DNA of 23,831 nt from Pleurobrachia bachei (Eukaryota > Ctenophora > Tentaculata > Cydippida > Pleurobrachiidae), in contig AVPN01000837.1 in the NCBI GenBank assembly GCA_000695325.1, positions 6,371 through 30,201 of the forward strand, written 5' to 3'. This document shows positions 1 to 9,394 of this stretch, piece by piece. Under the pieces are notes generated by a model, which was given only the letters and a program-made list of their open reading frames with translations, was not told the origin of the DNA and searched no databases. The translations under genes were made by a program, and so were the position numbers. The number at the start of each line of letters is the position of its first letter. Position 1 is the stretch's first letter.

Positions 1-229
1 GGGGGGGGGAGTGTTTTGGTGTGGATGGCGGTGGTTTTGTACTTAAACAACACACGGGGGAGTTTAATTAGTGGGGTGGTTTCCATGTTTGAAGATAAAG
101 AAAATAAAGATCTTGTATTGACGGATCATTCTGTATCGTACCATTTCAGTGCTCATCGGTCGAGCGAGGGTAAGGAGAGGCTTCCTCAATTTGAACAGTT
201 GGATCGACATGATGTTACGCTACAATTAG
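1..229. other. Non-coding left flank of LINE copy 1
   Basis: The window opens with a run of nine G and then sequence without a recognisable gene. A plus-strand open frame crosses this stretch and runs on into the antisense of the LINE, so I do not treat it as a gene. The G run matches a C run at the other end of the window, which suggests that both ends may be contig ends. Confidence 0.4.
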
Positions 230-886
230 TTCAAATTCAAATTCAAATAAATTCAAATTCAAATAAATTACACACAATACAAACATATAGTGCAGAAATT
301 CCCATCTCGTGGGTCCTCCTTTGTCAAAATGTCTATTTACCGTCTCTTACTCAAAGTAAAACACAAACAGCGTCAGCAGCAAACAACAATTACAGCTTCA
401 CACAACGCTCTTCCTTTCTGCCTCTCTGAACTCATTAAGGACCGTCACATAGCCACGCACCGGTGGTCTGTCATGGAATTCCTTCATGAACCTGCCAAGG
501 TTTGCCTTGAACCCAGGAAGTGTTTCTGAACGATTAACCTCTCGAGGGAGTTTGTTCCATAACCGAGGTGCCCTGAAGCTGAAGGAGTTATGTAGTTGGT
601 TGGCCCTTTTGGCTTCTGCCCAGTAAGGATATTTCTGGATTTTTGCCTGTACTCCCAACCGACCCGTCTGGAACTCCATTTCAACACAATTGGGGACAAG
701 CCCCTGATAGATCTTCCAAACGTGAATTAGCTCATACCTTTGACGTCTCCTCTGAAGGGACATGAGGTCAAGCGCCTCTAGGCGTTGCCAGTAGTCCAGG
801 TCTTTCATCCCTTGTATCTTCCGGGTGAAAGCCCATTGAACGTTTTCCACCGCCTGAATATCTCCGATTTTGGTTGGATACCAGAA
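230..886 (-). mobile_element. 5'-truncated non-LTR retrotransposon (LINE, CR1/L2/Rex-like), copy 1
   Basis: On the minus strand an open frame (850 down to the stop at 398, readable further upstream to about 883) encodes the C-terminal end of a LINE reverse-transcriptase polyprotein. It shows the D-I-x-A-V-E-x-V-Q...F-T motif, the R-R-x-R-Y-E-L-I-x-V-W-K-I-Y block and the S-F-x-x-R-x-x-x-L-W-N-x-L-P motif typical of the region after the RT thumb in CR1/L2/Jockey-group elements. A 3' UTR of about 130 bp follows, then a tail of TTTGAA hexamers (230-268) in place of poly(A), as CR1-type elements often have. The 5' part (endonuclease and most of RT) is missing, as expected from incomplete reverse transcription. 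The retained frame has no stop. It is nearly identical to copy 2 at 4436-4875. The exact clade is uncertain. Confidence 0.85.
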
Positions 887-1657
887 CTAAATCACGTGAT
901 CTATTGCACAGGTGGTGTGAAAGGTACTAACTGGGCGGCCCCCAGTACTGTATAGCTATCTTAGCGCCCCCTACTAAATCGAGAGCCCATCATCAACTGG
1001 GCGCCCTATTTACAGCTCCATAGGGCTATTAAGGAACTAATGGCATACCGTTTATAAAACAACAGCGGTTTTAGCAAATTTTTTTTTTCCGGATTTAGCC
1101 CCCCGAGCTAGGGAGATTTGATATTTCAACCACGAACACTACTTTACTGGATCGAGAAAGAGTCGACTGCCGACTGCAGTAGTTTACATAGATTTAGTGA
1201 ATAGTGAGATCTCGGGTGGTGGAATAGAATGATAGCGCTGTGCAGTAATTCTCCGTTTTGATCAGCTGATTGGTGCTCTGAAACAAAGATGAAGTGACGC
1301 ATAGGAAAATGAGAAAGTGGAGAGAGAAAGAGGGATAGAAAGAGGAGTCCGAGTACTGAGTAGTTGGTAGATGGAAGGATAGAGGATAGTATACGGGGCA
1401 AAAAGAGATGAAAGAAAGGATGGTGGTCAACATAGAATTGGAAAAACGATCTAGAAAGAGGGATTAGAAAGTCATTACAAAATTATCTTCACAGGCAGAA
1501 GTTGTGTTTTATAGTGGAGTACTCTCTACAGACTTTCTTAGAAATATAATGCCTTCTAAGTGTTATGTTTTGGAATTATTTTGGTCCAATGATATGCAAG
1601 CACTTTGAAAGCTTCCATGATTAATCATCAAATGATCTGTAGCGTATATGTACTGCC

Positions 1658-1696
1658 GAACTAGGCAAATGAACTAGGCAAATGAACTAGGCAAAT
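1658..1696. repeat. Three tandem copies of a 13-bp unit
   Basis: GAACTAGGCAAAT is repeated three times head to tail without mismatch. It lies in non-coding sequence and no function is apparent. Confidence 0.9.
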
Positions 1697-2349
1697 GAAA
1701 CGAAAGTTGTTATCAGATATATGGGGTAGTCTGGGTGATTTGATTGAGATCACACCATTCAGTTCAACTGATTGAGTTCACGACTGGTTTCACAATGAGA
1801 CATGATTTTACAAATGAAAGTTCATTTACGGCTTGGTACCATTGTCACCTATTCACCAGCAACCAAGATCTCCCTTACCATATATCACCACTGATAAGGT
1901 CCAGTGTCCACTTGTCGTTCTCAACAAGATAAATTGACGGGTTGCTGCCGCAGTAAATCTTTGTTACAGCATCGGCCCGACATTTAAGTCTGCTCAAACT
2001 ACAGCTAGACATGATCTTTGCATCAATTTCATATTTTTGCCAACGTCAAGCCCACAAGGAACTGTCGCCAGTGGGTTCAGAATCAAATCGGGTCTCCAAA
2101 GATGTGGAAAGTGATACATTTTGGCAGTTGATTGGGCTTCAGATAATACTTCTGGGAATACTAATTAACCTGATGTTATTATTATGGTGCGAATTTTGGC
2201 ATTAAAATCGGTAACCCTTGGCTTTTGCTTCCCCTGGATCATAATAGTTTTCTCTCTTACAGCAGTTTAGCAGGAGGTGCAACAATCAATCAAAAGGACG
2301 ACCCCATGACCTCCTTTAATGAAAATTGGCGCTCTCTCTTTTCTATTCC

Positions 2350-2374
2350 AATCTCTCTCTCCCTCCCAGAGTCC

Positions 2375-2407
<33 letters not shown>
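2350..2407. repeat. (CT)n microsatellite
   Basis: An interrupted polypyrimidine CT tract. Open frames across it encode only Ser-Leu or Arg-Glu repeats and are artefacts. Confidence 0.9.
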
Positions 2408-3652
2408 GACTTGATGAATATTGGTAACCTCTCTCTCATTAATCCCTCGTGCATCACTGCAGTTTATACAATGGACCACGTCAGGCAACAAGGGGTGAAG
2501 GGCTGCTACAAAAAGTGTTATTATCTGGGGAGAGGTTTCTAGTAAACACTGAGTCATTCAGACTTGATTGTTTATCATTTCTGGCCGCTTTTGAAGTTTA
2601 GAGAAAGCCAGTACTCGGTAAATTTTTGGGTGTGAATCCCGGAGTAATATTCATGCTGGAAAAATAGGATTATATAATCTCAAATCCCAATCTTGTTGTT
2701 GTTGGTATAATGAGTGTACCAGCTGTTGTCAATCCCGTTACTGTGAGACTAGAGAGTAGCAATCAACGCCTGAAAAGATCACCACCTATCTCTCTGATTT
2801 CACAAGGTGCGAGATCATTTGCATTTCATCAACTGTACGTGTGATCTCTGATTTCAGAATGTGGGGTCTGATAAAGGGAGACTCTGTAGATAGAGAGCCA
2901 GGGATTAAAGGAATGATGATGGCACGACTCCAATTATCTACGTGATCTCCTCGGTAAACTCACGTGATTTGGGTGAAAATAATTCTGGTGCAATCTGTGA
3001 GTTCAATTGTAGCCGCAGTAGGATATAAAGGAACTCTGAAAGCGATTGAGAAAATAGGATGGAATGAGAACACCTGGTGGTATCATGGGGGTAGGAATTA
3101 TTGTACCCATTTACTGAAAATACTGCACGCGTCCACTCTCTAATGATGAAAGGGGGATGAAAGAAAGGGGTCGAAAATGTGTCAAGTACCAGTTTAGCAA
3201 TTTGACACAGTAAGTGTCAATTGGAAATTAGAAGATATTTCTCAACTTGAATGTGTCAAAATTCAAGTCATCAGCTGTAGCACCAAATATTATCTTCTCA
3301 AATCTGTTCCAGCATGTGTGTTGCCAAGAAATGAATAACACTGCTCATTCTTCTTCTTCTTCTTCTTGGAGGCTGTCGTCTCCATTTGGGTTGACATAAA
3401 GGGTTCCTAGAGTTCCTTTCCCCGGCCTGGAACTCCCTTTATCATCACAGCTCATTAGCGAACACCACGGGCAGGGAGAGCAGTGATGAATGAACATGAG
3501 CAGTGACCATATCTGTTGGCAACCGTGTTCAGTGTCGCCACCGGGTCAAGTCATAAGTCGACCAACCGAACCGATACATAGTTGATACAGATAACCAGTA
3601 CATGGTTAAATGGTTTATTTTCAAAGCTAATGAATCACCACGGTGCACTTGG

Positions 3653-3734
3653 GGCCAACTCATGTCCAAATTGGACATGAATTGGCCACTATCAGTCCAA
3701 ATCCGGGGAGATTCCAGTTTCACCGGATTTGGAC
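3653..3734. repeat. Two adjacent inverted repeats sharing a core word
   Basis: The first inverted repeat (3653-3687) has 17-bp arms with one mismatch and a 1-bp centre. The second has perfect 12-bp arms, GTCCAAATCCGG at 3695-3706 and its complement at 3723-3734, around a 16-bp loop. Both contain the word GTCCAAAT, so one may have arisen from the other. They may be the core of a short foldback element. The overlapping open frames on both strands here (3529-3936) are explained by this symmetry and look non-coding. Confidence 0.7.
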
Positions 3735-4003
3735 GAGACTTTCGGCAAATTTTCCCACGGTCTTGGTTCCGCGCATTTGAAATGCTGAAAAAGTGCACTT
3801 TCATTTTAACAGAAACTGCGCGCGCCACGCAAAGTTTCACCGCGGGATTCAATAGCTTTGTGTCAGAGACAAAAACAAGGTCAAATGGTTTACAGAGCGG
3901 CAAATAAATTAGAGTGCACTGAAGAGCATTTATCAAATCATAAATAAAAATATCTTCCCCTCGATGTAAAAATATTGGTTAAAAGACTGTGTCCCCGAAA
4001 AGT

Positions 4004-4172
4004 TCAAAATCCTGGAAATGATTCCTTTTCTGGTGTTTTCTGGATAGTTGCTAGTTTTGTGGGAGTTTGATCTTTCTTCTCCTTCACAGTCCCCACACCA
4101 GTTGCAGTGTCAACAGTGTCAGTTTCGTCAATGTACCGAATTGTGATGCTGCCATATTGTGCAGATTCAACC
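4004..4172 (-). CDS. Candidate terminal exon of an unidentified minus-strand gene
   Basis: On the minus strand a pyrimidine-rich tract ends in TTTTCAG, followed by an open frame of about 55 codons to a stop at 4004-4006. The peptide starts V-E-S-A-Q-Y-G and is rich in Thr, Asp, Glu and Lys, like a cytoplasmic or disordered C-terminal tail. If the intron-like bases are read as coding, the frame opens with a hydrophobic stretch resembling a signal peptide (ATG at 4220-4222), so a single-exon secreted peptide is an alternative. No family was recognised. No upstream minus-strand exon is visible before the LINE and the oppositely oriented GH31 gene, so this may be an orphan left by rearrangement. 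Confidence 0.3.
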
Positions 4173-4435
4173 TGAAAAGAGAGTTTCAGTAAAAGGCAAA
4201 GCAATAAGGTCAGGCCATTCAAGATGTATCAACTTTTCTCATGTAGTTAGGGGCGGGAATGGAAAATATCACCCCGAATTGGAAAAAAAATGTAACCAAC
4301 CAATTCCTTCACCAATGTATCCCAAATGGTCCCCAGAAACACCAAAAAGTTTTGGCCGGTCCGGGATGAAGGGCAGAGGGTCCATTTCCGGGTTTATATG
4401 CATGCGCGTCAAGTGCTGTGAGGGGGGACACAAAA
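4173..4435. other. Short gap between orphan exon and LINE copy 2
   Basis: No gene signature. A plus-strand open frame crosses this segment and enters the antisense LINE, which argues against coding. It is where the missing 5' exons of the GH31 gene might have been expected, but nothing resembling the GH31 N-terminal domain is seen. Confidence 0.4.
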
Positions 4436-4875
4436 ATTCAAATTCAAATTCAAATTCAAATAAATTACACACAATACAAACATATAGTGCAGAAATTCCC
4501 ATCTCGTGGGTCCTCCTTTGTCAAAATGTCTATTTACAGTCTCTTACTCAAAGTAAAACACAAACAGCGTCAGCAGCAAACAACAATTACAGCTTCACAC
4601 AACGCTCTTCCTTTCTGCCTCTCTGAACTCATTAAGGACCGTCACATAGCCACGCACCGGTGGTCTGTCATGGAATTCCTTCATGAACCTGCCAAGGTTT
4701 GCCTTGAACCCAGGAAGTGTTTCTGAACGATTAACCTCTCGAGGGAGTTTGTTCCATAACCGAGGTGCCCTGAAGCTGAAGGAGTTATGTAGTTGGTTGG
4801 CCCTTTTGGCTTCTGCCCAGTAAGGATATTTCTGGATTTTTGCCTGTACTCCCAACCGACCCGTCTGGAACTCCA
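4436..4875 (-). mobile_element. 5'-truncated LINE, copy 2
   Basis: Same family and orientation as copy 1: a (TTTGAA)n tail at 4436-4464, a 3' UTR and the C-terminal end of the polyprotein with its stop at 4595. Over the roughly 400 bp shared with copy 1, I find a two-base difference near 4537. This copy stops earlier, at about 4875, and has different flanks, so it is an independent insertion rather than a copied block. The host sequence resumes directly as GH31 coding sequence, and the first in-frame AG of the host (4880-4881) lies six bases after the LINE end. The antisense LINE end therefore now supplies the pyrimidine-rich stretch in front of that AG. Confidence 0.85.
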
Positions 4876-4881
4876 ATCCAG

Positions 4882-7110
4882 ATTTAGTTATCGAAACTTC
4901 TGGTGTCGGGGAAATGTTTTGGATGACTGTGACCCGTAAATCCACCAACACCATTCTTTTTGATACCAGGGACTCAGTTCTGGTGTTCATGGATCAGTTC
5001 CTGGAGATAACATCCAAACTACCATCCAACAGGTTGTATGGGTTTGCAGAGCGGGGAGCCCCCTTTAGAAGGAGCATGGATAACATCACTATGCCTCTTT
5101 TCGCTCACGACAACTTTCCCTCGCCAATAGGCCAGGATATCAACCTGTACAGTTCTCAGCCCTTCTACATGATAGCTGAGGACGATGGTAGTGCTCATGG
5201 TGTCCTGATTTACAAATTACAATAGCAACGCTATGGAGGCCCACTTGAAACCAATTCCATCCGTTACAGTTCGTGCAATGGGTGGAATATTGGATCTCTA
5301 TTTTCTAGCCGGGCCCTCGCCAATAGCAGTTACAGAGCAACTAACCGAGTTGATAGGAAAACCATTCCTCCCGCCCTACTGGAGTTTGGGATTCCATCTC
5401 TGTCGCTATGGTTACAAAAACCTTACCGAGACACGTGAGACGTTTCTGAGAAATTGGGACCGACAGCTACCGATGGATGTTCAATGGCAGGACATCGACT
5501 ACATGGACCAGAAGCTGATTTTCACTATTGACCCCGGGAATTATAAAGGTCTGGGAGAGTTTGTGAGGAAGGAGGTTCAGACCAAGGGTGTTCACTACGT
5601 CATTATCGTGGACCCTGGTATAGGGCGTACAGAAGGGTTTGGTGTTTTTGAGAGAGGTAAACTGAAGGACGTTTACATCAAGACCTCACAAGGCGAGGAC
5701 TTGGTTGGCAAGGTCTGGCCGGGACCAGCTGTTTTCCCTGACTTCACTAATCCAATTACCGCTGAATGGTGGAAAGATGAAATGATTGAGTTTCATGATC
5801 AGCTACCATCTGATGGGATATGGTTGGATATGAACGAGCTAGCTAATTTTGACGAGAACGGAAATCACGGCTCGATTCACGGGTGTGAGGACAACGAAAT
5901 AAACCATCCCCCTTACAAACCCTGCACATCAGGACCCACGCTCTACTACAAAACAATCTGCCTGGATGCAAAACAGAAATGGGGCATCCAGCGGGACTTG
6001 CACAACATTTACGGCCTTACTGAGACCATTGCCACACATGGAGCACTGACGGAGTTATTCCCGGAGAAACGACCGTTCATTATCAGCAGATCAACCTTCC
6101 CTGGATCAGGTCAGTACGGGGGACACTGGCTGGGTGACAACGAGAGTTCTTGGAAACATCTCCGACAATCAATAATGGGAATCCTAGATTTCAACCTGGT
6201 GGGGATCCCCATGACAGGCGCAGATATTGGCGGGTTTATGGGGGAGCCCACCGAGGAGTTGGCAATAAGATGGCACCAGTTGGGTGCGTGGTATCCATTC
6301 TGCCGTAACCACAACATGATTGGATCACCCGACCAAGATCCGGGTGTCTATGGCGAGGAGGTATTTGGGAAAATAAAAAGAGCTCTGGAGATAAGATACG
6401 ATTTGCTTCCCTACTGGTACACCCGATTCGTGCTGGCTAACCAGAAAGGAACTCCCATTATTAGAGCAACATTCCAAAATTATCCGAATGATAAAACTGC
6501 GGCTGCAGAAAACTTTGATGAAGAATACACCCAGTTTTTGGTTGGTGATTCCATCCTGGTAGCACCTGTTGTTACGGAGGGAGAGGAGGAGGTTAAAGTG
6601 TATCTCCCTGCTGATGATGATTGGTTTATTCATCGTAACGATACTTACACACTAATTGGGAATGGGTTACAGCTGATAGCCGCACCGTTGGATGAGCTGC
6701 CTTATTTTGTGAAGGCAGGGAGCATCCTTTTTCTGCAGAGGGAAGGGCAGACAACAGTGGACAGAAGAAAAAGCAATTTGGAGTTACACGTTCTTCCCAA
6801 TGCAGAGAAGGAGGCAACTGGATTCATGTATTTGGATGATGGGGAGACTACGGACACTGCGTACCACACTATTCGGGCTACCTTGACTCAGCGATCTTTG
6901 AAGTTAGAAACTTTCTCTTTCGACAAAAGTGCTGGTGACATTAGTTTACCAAAGGTTAGTAAAGTAGAAGTTGCTAACGTGGACAGTGATACGATTGAAA
7001 GTGAGGTTGTTTGTGGTACGGCGAATGCAACTGCTTCGATAGAAAGTGGCACATTGACCATTGTGTTCGGCGAGTCAGCTTCTCTTTTCGGATTAATATG
7101 TAATTATTGA
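4882..7110 (+). pseudogene. GH31 alpha-glucosidase, 5'-incomplete with a frame break
   Basis: Family GH31 hydrolyses terminal alpha-1,4-glucosidic bonds (lysosomal acid alpha-glucosidase, maltase-glucoamylase, sucrase-isomaltase). A first segment (4882-5209) gives the end of the N-terminal beta domain, including V-T-R-K-S-T-N-T-I-L-F-D-T and D-Q-F-L-E-I-T-S-K-L-P-S-N. The second (5233-7110, 625 residues) holds the whole catalytic barrel and C-terminal beta domains. The nucleophile is Asp in W-L-D-M-N-E (codon 5827-5829) and the acid/base is Asp in H-W-L-G-D-N-E-S-S-W (6136-6138). W-Y-P-F-C-R-N-H-N is also present. Between the segments the 7-bp word TTACAAA is tandemly duplicated (5210-5223); the extra 7 bp shift the frame and create TAG at 5223-5225. 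Relatives are about 850-950 residues, so about 150-250 N-terminal residues, with any signal peptide or trefoil domain, are missing. The catalytic part is otherwise intact and well conserved, so this is a recent pseudogene, a polymorphism or an assembly error. Confidence 0.9.
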
Positions 7111-7637
7111 TCGTTGGTAGAAATGAGACACTTTATCATTTATCTAAAATTAACTACCGAGCATTGTTATGAATTATGGTTATCAATTTAGTCACAGTGT
7201 CCTGTGTCCTGGCCCAAGAAAAGGTCCTAAACTCAAAACTGTTTTTACGTCTAATGCCAATCGGTGTTGGGGTTAGTGAATTTAAAAAAAAAAGAAAAAA
7301 AAAAAGAAGTTTTTACGTCTAAAAGCCCGAAAAATGAATTTGCCGGCGTGGGTTGCAGGATAAAAAGCATTACAGCGAGAAATAATGAACCATAATAAGG
7401 AACCATAATAAAGTTCAAGAGCCTCCAAGAGCACCCAAGAGCGGACCCAATTCAAGAGAGACCAAAATCAAGAGCGCACCAGAATCAAAAGAGACCAAAT
7501 TCAAGAGCGGTATCTTCTGGATGGGCGCCGTAATAAATTTAATCGCGCGTTACATAAAACGCTAAGCATGCGTTCATTCGTATTAGAAAATTTATTAGTG
7601 GAAGCCCTTACGGTTTTTCCCACGCTCCGCGTCGCGT
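7111..7637. other. GH31 3' flank
   Basis: Non-coding. An AATAAA lies at 7407-7412, about 300 bp after the stop, and is the only clear poly(A) signal for the GH31 transcript. Around 7410-7510 the words CAAGAGCG/CCAAGAGC recur several times in degenerate form (an old short tandem repeat). A small retroposed insert at 7241-7322 is listed separately. Confidence 0.45.
7241..7322 (+). mobile_element. Tiny poly(A)-tailed retroposed insert with 14-bp target-site duplication
   Basis: The 14-bp word GTTTTTACGTCTAA occurs at 7241-7254 and again at 7309-7322. Between the copies lie 54 bp: about 30 bp of unique sequence followed by an A-rich tail (A10 G A11 GAA). A direct repeat of this size around a poly(A)-ended insert is the signature of target-primed reverse transcription by an L1/RTE-type machinery, here acting on an extremely truncated template. 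The source RNA is too short to identify. The hexamer-tailed LINE in this window is a less likely source, since its own copies do not end in poly(A). Confidence 0.65.
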
Positions 7638-7723
7638 GCGCGGCTCAAATCCTTCCCTCTGATTGGCTGGAGTTTCGAGCGCACGAAATTTCAGCCAATC
7701 AGAGTGCAGGATTTGAGCCGCGC
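7638..7723. promoter_or_regulatory. 86-bp imperfect palindrome with two CCAAT/NF-Y-type sites
   Basis: The arms (about 39-40 bp, four mismatches) start with GCGCGGCTCAAATCC and meet around a GAGCGC centre near 7680. Each arm holds CTGATTGGCT, or its complement AGCCAATCAG, which matches the NF-Y (CCAAT-box) consensus with favourable flanks. The element lies about 610 bp upstream of the TTC39 start codon in CpG-containing sequence, so a promoter role is plausible. It could equally be a foldback transposon remnant. The sequence differs from the MITE family elsewhere in the window, apart from the CCAAT core. Confidence 0.6.
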
Positions 7724-7750
7724 TTCCACTATATGTTTCAGTCTCATTTC

Positions 7751-7761
7751 CAAGATGGCCG
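7751..7761 (+). promoter_or_regulatory. CAAGATGGCCG, YY1-like downstream promoter motif
   Basis: CAAGATGGC matches the YY1-type motif often found just downstream of transcription start sites in animal housekeeping promoters. It lies 28 bp after the palindrome and 573 bp upstream of the TTC39 ATG. The ATG within it opens only a 32-codon frame, so it could alternatively be an upstream ORF. Weak evidence from sequence alone. Confidence 0.35.
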
Positions 7762-8333
7762 TTTTTGTCATTTTCAAGCATCGCCACGGGTCGCCCTCCT
7801 TTATTAGCTGTGGGGTGTTGTGTGGCCTGTGGGGTGCTAAAGACACGACTTAATAGATCATTTTAGTACAATTATTGGAAAGATACGTTCTTCATCTACC
7901 GTTTAATGTAAGATTTTCGAAAATTGAAACGTAGGTCTTAGGCCCCTTAGCCGATAGCGCTTAGGCAATTGCGGTTCGGCTTACATCTTACTGCCCACAG
8001 GCAACTTACCGTCTGCGCGTCGTATTCGTACACCATTGAAAAGCGCTGCCTTATCCCATCGCGCGTAATAATATTATATTATTATTTGGGGTAGCAGCGT
8101 TTGCCAACGCGTTTTTCTCTCGGGAATGAACTTTTCAGGCTTTCTTTTTACCCTGTACCCATTAAACCCTGCAGCGTTTGCCAACAGGACTATTGAAAAT
8201 TTCCATGTGTTATCTTGGGCGCCAATCGGATCTAATGGAGTTGCAATTTTCGATTTCGGCCACTGCAGGCTGCTGCAAATCAAACTAATCGATTACTTTC
8301 CAATTTTTCACCACTCTTTTAAAAGTACTAGCC
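7762..8333. other. TTC39 upstream region
   Basis: No coding signature. It contains an AT-rich palindromic stretch (8067-8086) and a 15-bp direct repeat GCAGCGTTTGCCAAC at 8094-8108 and 8171-8185, which could be remnants of a small insertion. Likely 5' UTR, intron or promoter of the following gene. Confidence 0.4.
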
Positions 8334-9221
8334 ATGGATTATGAAGATATGATAAAAGGTATGGAGCTGTGTGCCCGGTCAAGGGACAAACTGCTAAGAA
8401 ACCGACTTGAAGAAGCCAAGGAAGTGGTTAAAGATACTTGGCAGTCAGATATGTATGGAGCTATGGCCTACTGTAATATCGGCTTCAGTCAGTCTATCAT
8501 GACTTTTGATAGGAAGAATATTAACCAAACTATACTGGACCTAGACGCGTCATTACAGGTCCGTTGTCATGTTTACCTTGTGTGGCTCACACCGCGTTTT
8601 ACTTTATAAATTGACAGCGTCTGTGCTCTGCAATGGGTTCAGTAGATCAATGCTCGCCGAGTCGACTTTCTCAAGTGACCTTTTTAAAGTTAAAGAAGGA
8701 TATGAAAAGTAAAACCGGCCACCATCTTCTAACATCATATATTTTCAGTTTATTCAGGCGCTACGTCATAAGGATGGAATGTTTAGCTATTTGATGAGTT
8801 ACGTTAAAAACAGGGATTTCTCGACATTCTCAGAAGTAGAGAAACACGCAGAACTAGTAAGCAGAGGCTCGCTTTTGAACATGCAGTACTAGGTCCTATA
8901 GTTAGATCCGATAATCAGTTACTCGGAAATGTTCTGTCCAACACATAATATTGTGTGTGTGACGAGTGCGTGTTCAAGTACTTCCTAATAACTCCAATCC
9001 CCTTGTCGGTCACCCCCCAAGCTAACAAATAACAATCCCCCAAGTTCAATAACTCCAATCATCTCTCAGATGTAGATACCCCATCCAACTCCAATTGCAC
9101 CCATCTCTCATTAGATGTATGCTGAACTGCTCCTGGTAAGGGCAGTTCTAACGTTTGCAGAGGACGCTGATAACCTGGTTAGCTTCGTTAAGGGAGCCCT
9201 GAAAATTAAAACCTGTCACAG
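8334..9221 (+). CDS. TTC39-like tetratricopeptide protein, first three exons only
   Basis: TTC39 proteins (with the yeast Iml2-like group) are helical TPR scaffolds; human TTC39A/B/C have about 580-680 residues. Exon 1 is 8334-8558 (ATG in a strong GCCATGG context, 75 codons), exon 2 is 8749-8856 (36 codons), exon 3 is 9115-9221 (35 codons plus two bases). All junctions are GT-AG and in phase (0, 0, then 2). Family-like blocks are M-Y-G-A-M-A-Y-C-N-I-G...M-T-F in exon 1, matching M-Y-H-A-L-G-Y-G...M-M-T-F of vertebrate TTC39, and E-L-L-L-V-R-A-V-L-T-F-A-E-D...S-F-V-K-G-A-L-K-I in exon 3. About 147 residues are present. No later exon is seen before the opposing transporter gene begins at 9395. 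A MITE starts seven bases after the exon 3 donor. Either the gene is truncated, or its remaining exons lie beyond what I could recognise. Confidence 0.75.
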
Positions 9222-9228
9222 GTAAGAA

Positions 9229-9313
9229 CAGGAACCGACCGAATCAGGAAATAATGGTCACTGATTGGCTGATAACCAGTCACGTGACCTAAATAACGAG
9301 TTCTGATTGGTTG
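9229..9313 (-). mobile_element. hAT-type MITE, partial copy 1
   Basis: It begins with the family terminus CAGGAACCGACCGAATCAGG and carries the internal blocks CTGATTGGCTGATAACC, GTCACGTGAC and ACGAGTTCTGATTGG, in reverse orientation to the copies at 13905 and 15231. The other end has decayed. It starts seven bases beyond the TTC39 exon 3 splice donor. Confidence 0.75.
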
Positions 9314-9379
9314 CCGTTTGCCCTTTTATCAACACTCAACAGTATAGTACCACTATTATACAGTACCACTACGTGATAC

Positions 9380-9385
9380 TTTATT
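9380..9385 (-). terminator. AATAAA poly(A) signal of the OFA-type transporter
   Basis: AATAAA on the minus strand lies about 10 bases beyond the stop codon of the transporter gene. If used, it gives a very short 3' UTR, in keeping with the tight spacing to the opposing TTC39 fragment. Confidence 0.55.
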
Positions 9386-9394
9386 TAATTAAGT

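Larger units (their letters stand above)
887..3528. other. Gene-poor stretch with simple repeats
   Basis: I see no convincing coding exon here. Short open frames have no family signature, and several are products of CT/GA repeats. It holds a three-unit 13-bp tandem repeat, a (CT)n tract, TCACGTGAT-like words near 884 and 2961, loosely repeated words around 2785-2870 (a TCTCTGATTTCA core) and a (TTC)n run near 3350. One short frame at 2011-2205 has a hydrophobic segment, but nothing else supports it. Confidence 0.5.

Noticed and set aside
16-429. 137-codon plus-strand open frame
   Set aside because: Its second half is the antisense of the LINE 3' UTR and hexamer tail, and the first half has no family signature.
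2011-2205. 64-codon frame with a hydrophobic segment
   Set aside because: No splice partner, homology or clear promoter. One hydrophobic stretch is expected by chance in AT-rich DNA.
2225-2557. Open frames through the CT repeat, both strands
   Set aside because: Low-complexity Ser-Leu and Arg-Glu repeats are microsatellite translations. The same applies at 12226-12589, 20903-21195 and 22988-23473.
3529-3936. Overlapping open frames on both strands
   Set aside because: They result from the inverted repeats at 3653-3734; neither peptide looks like a domain.
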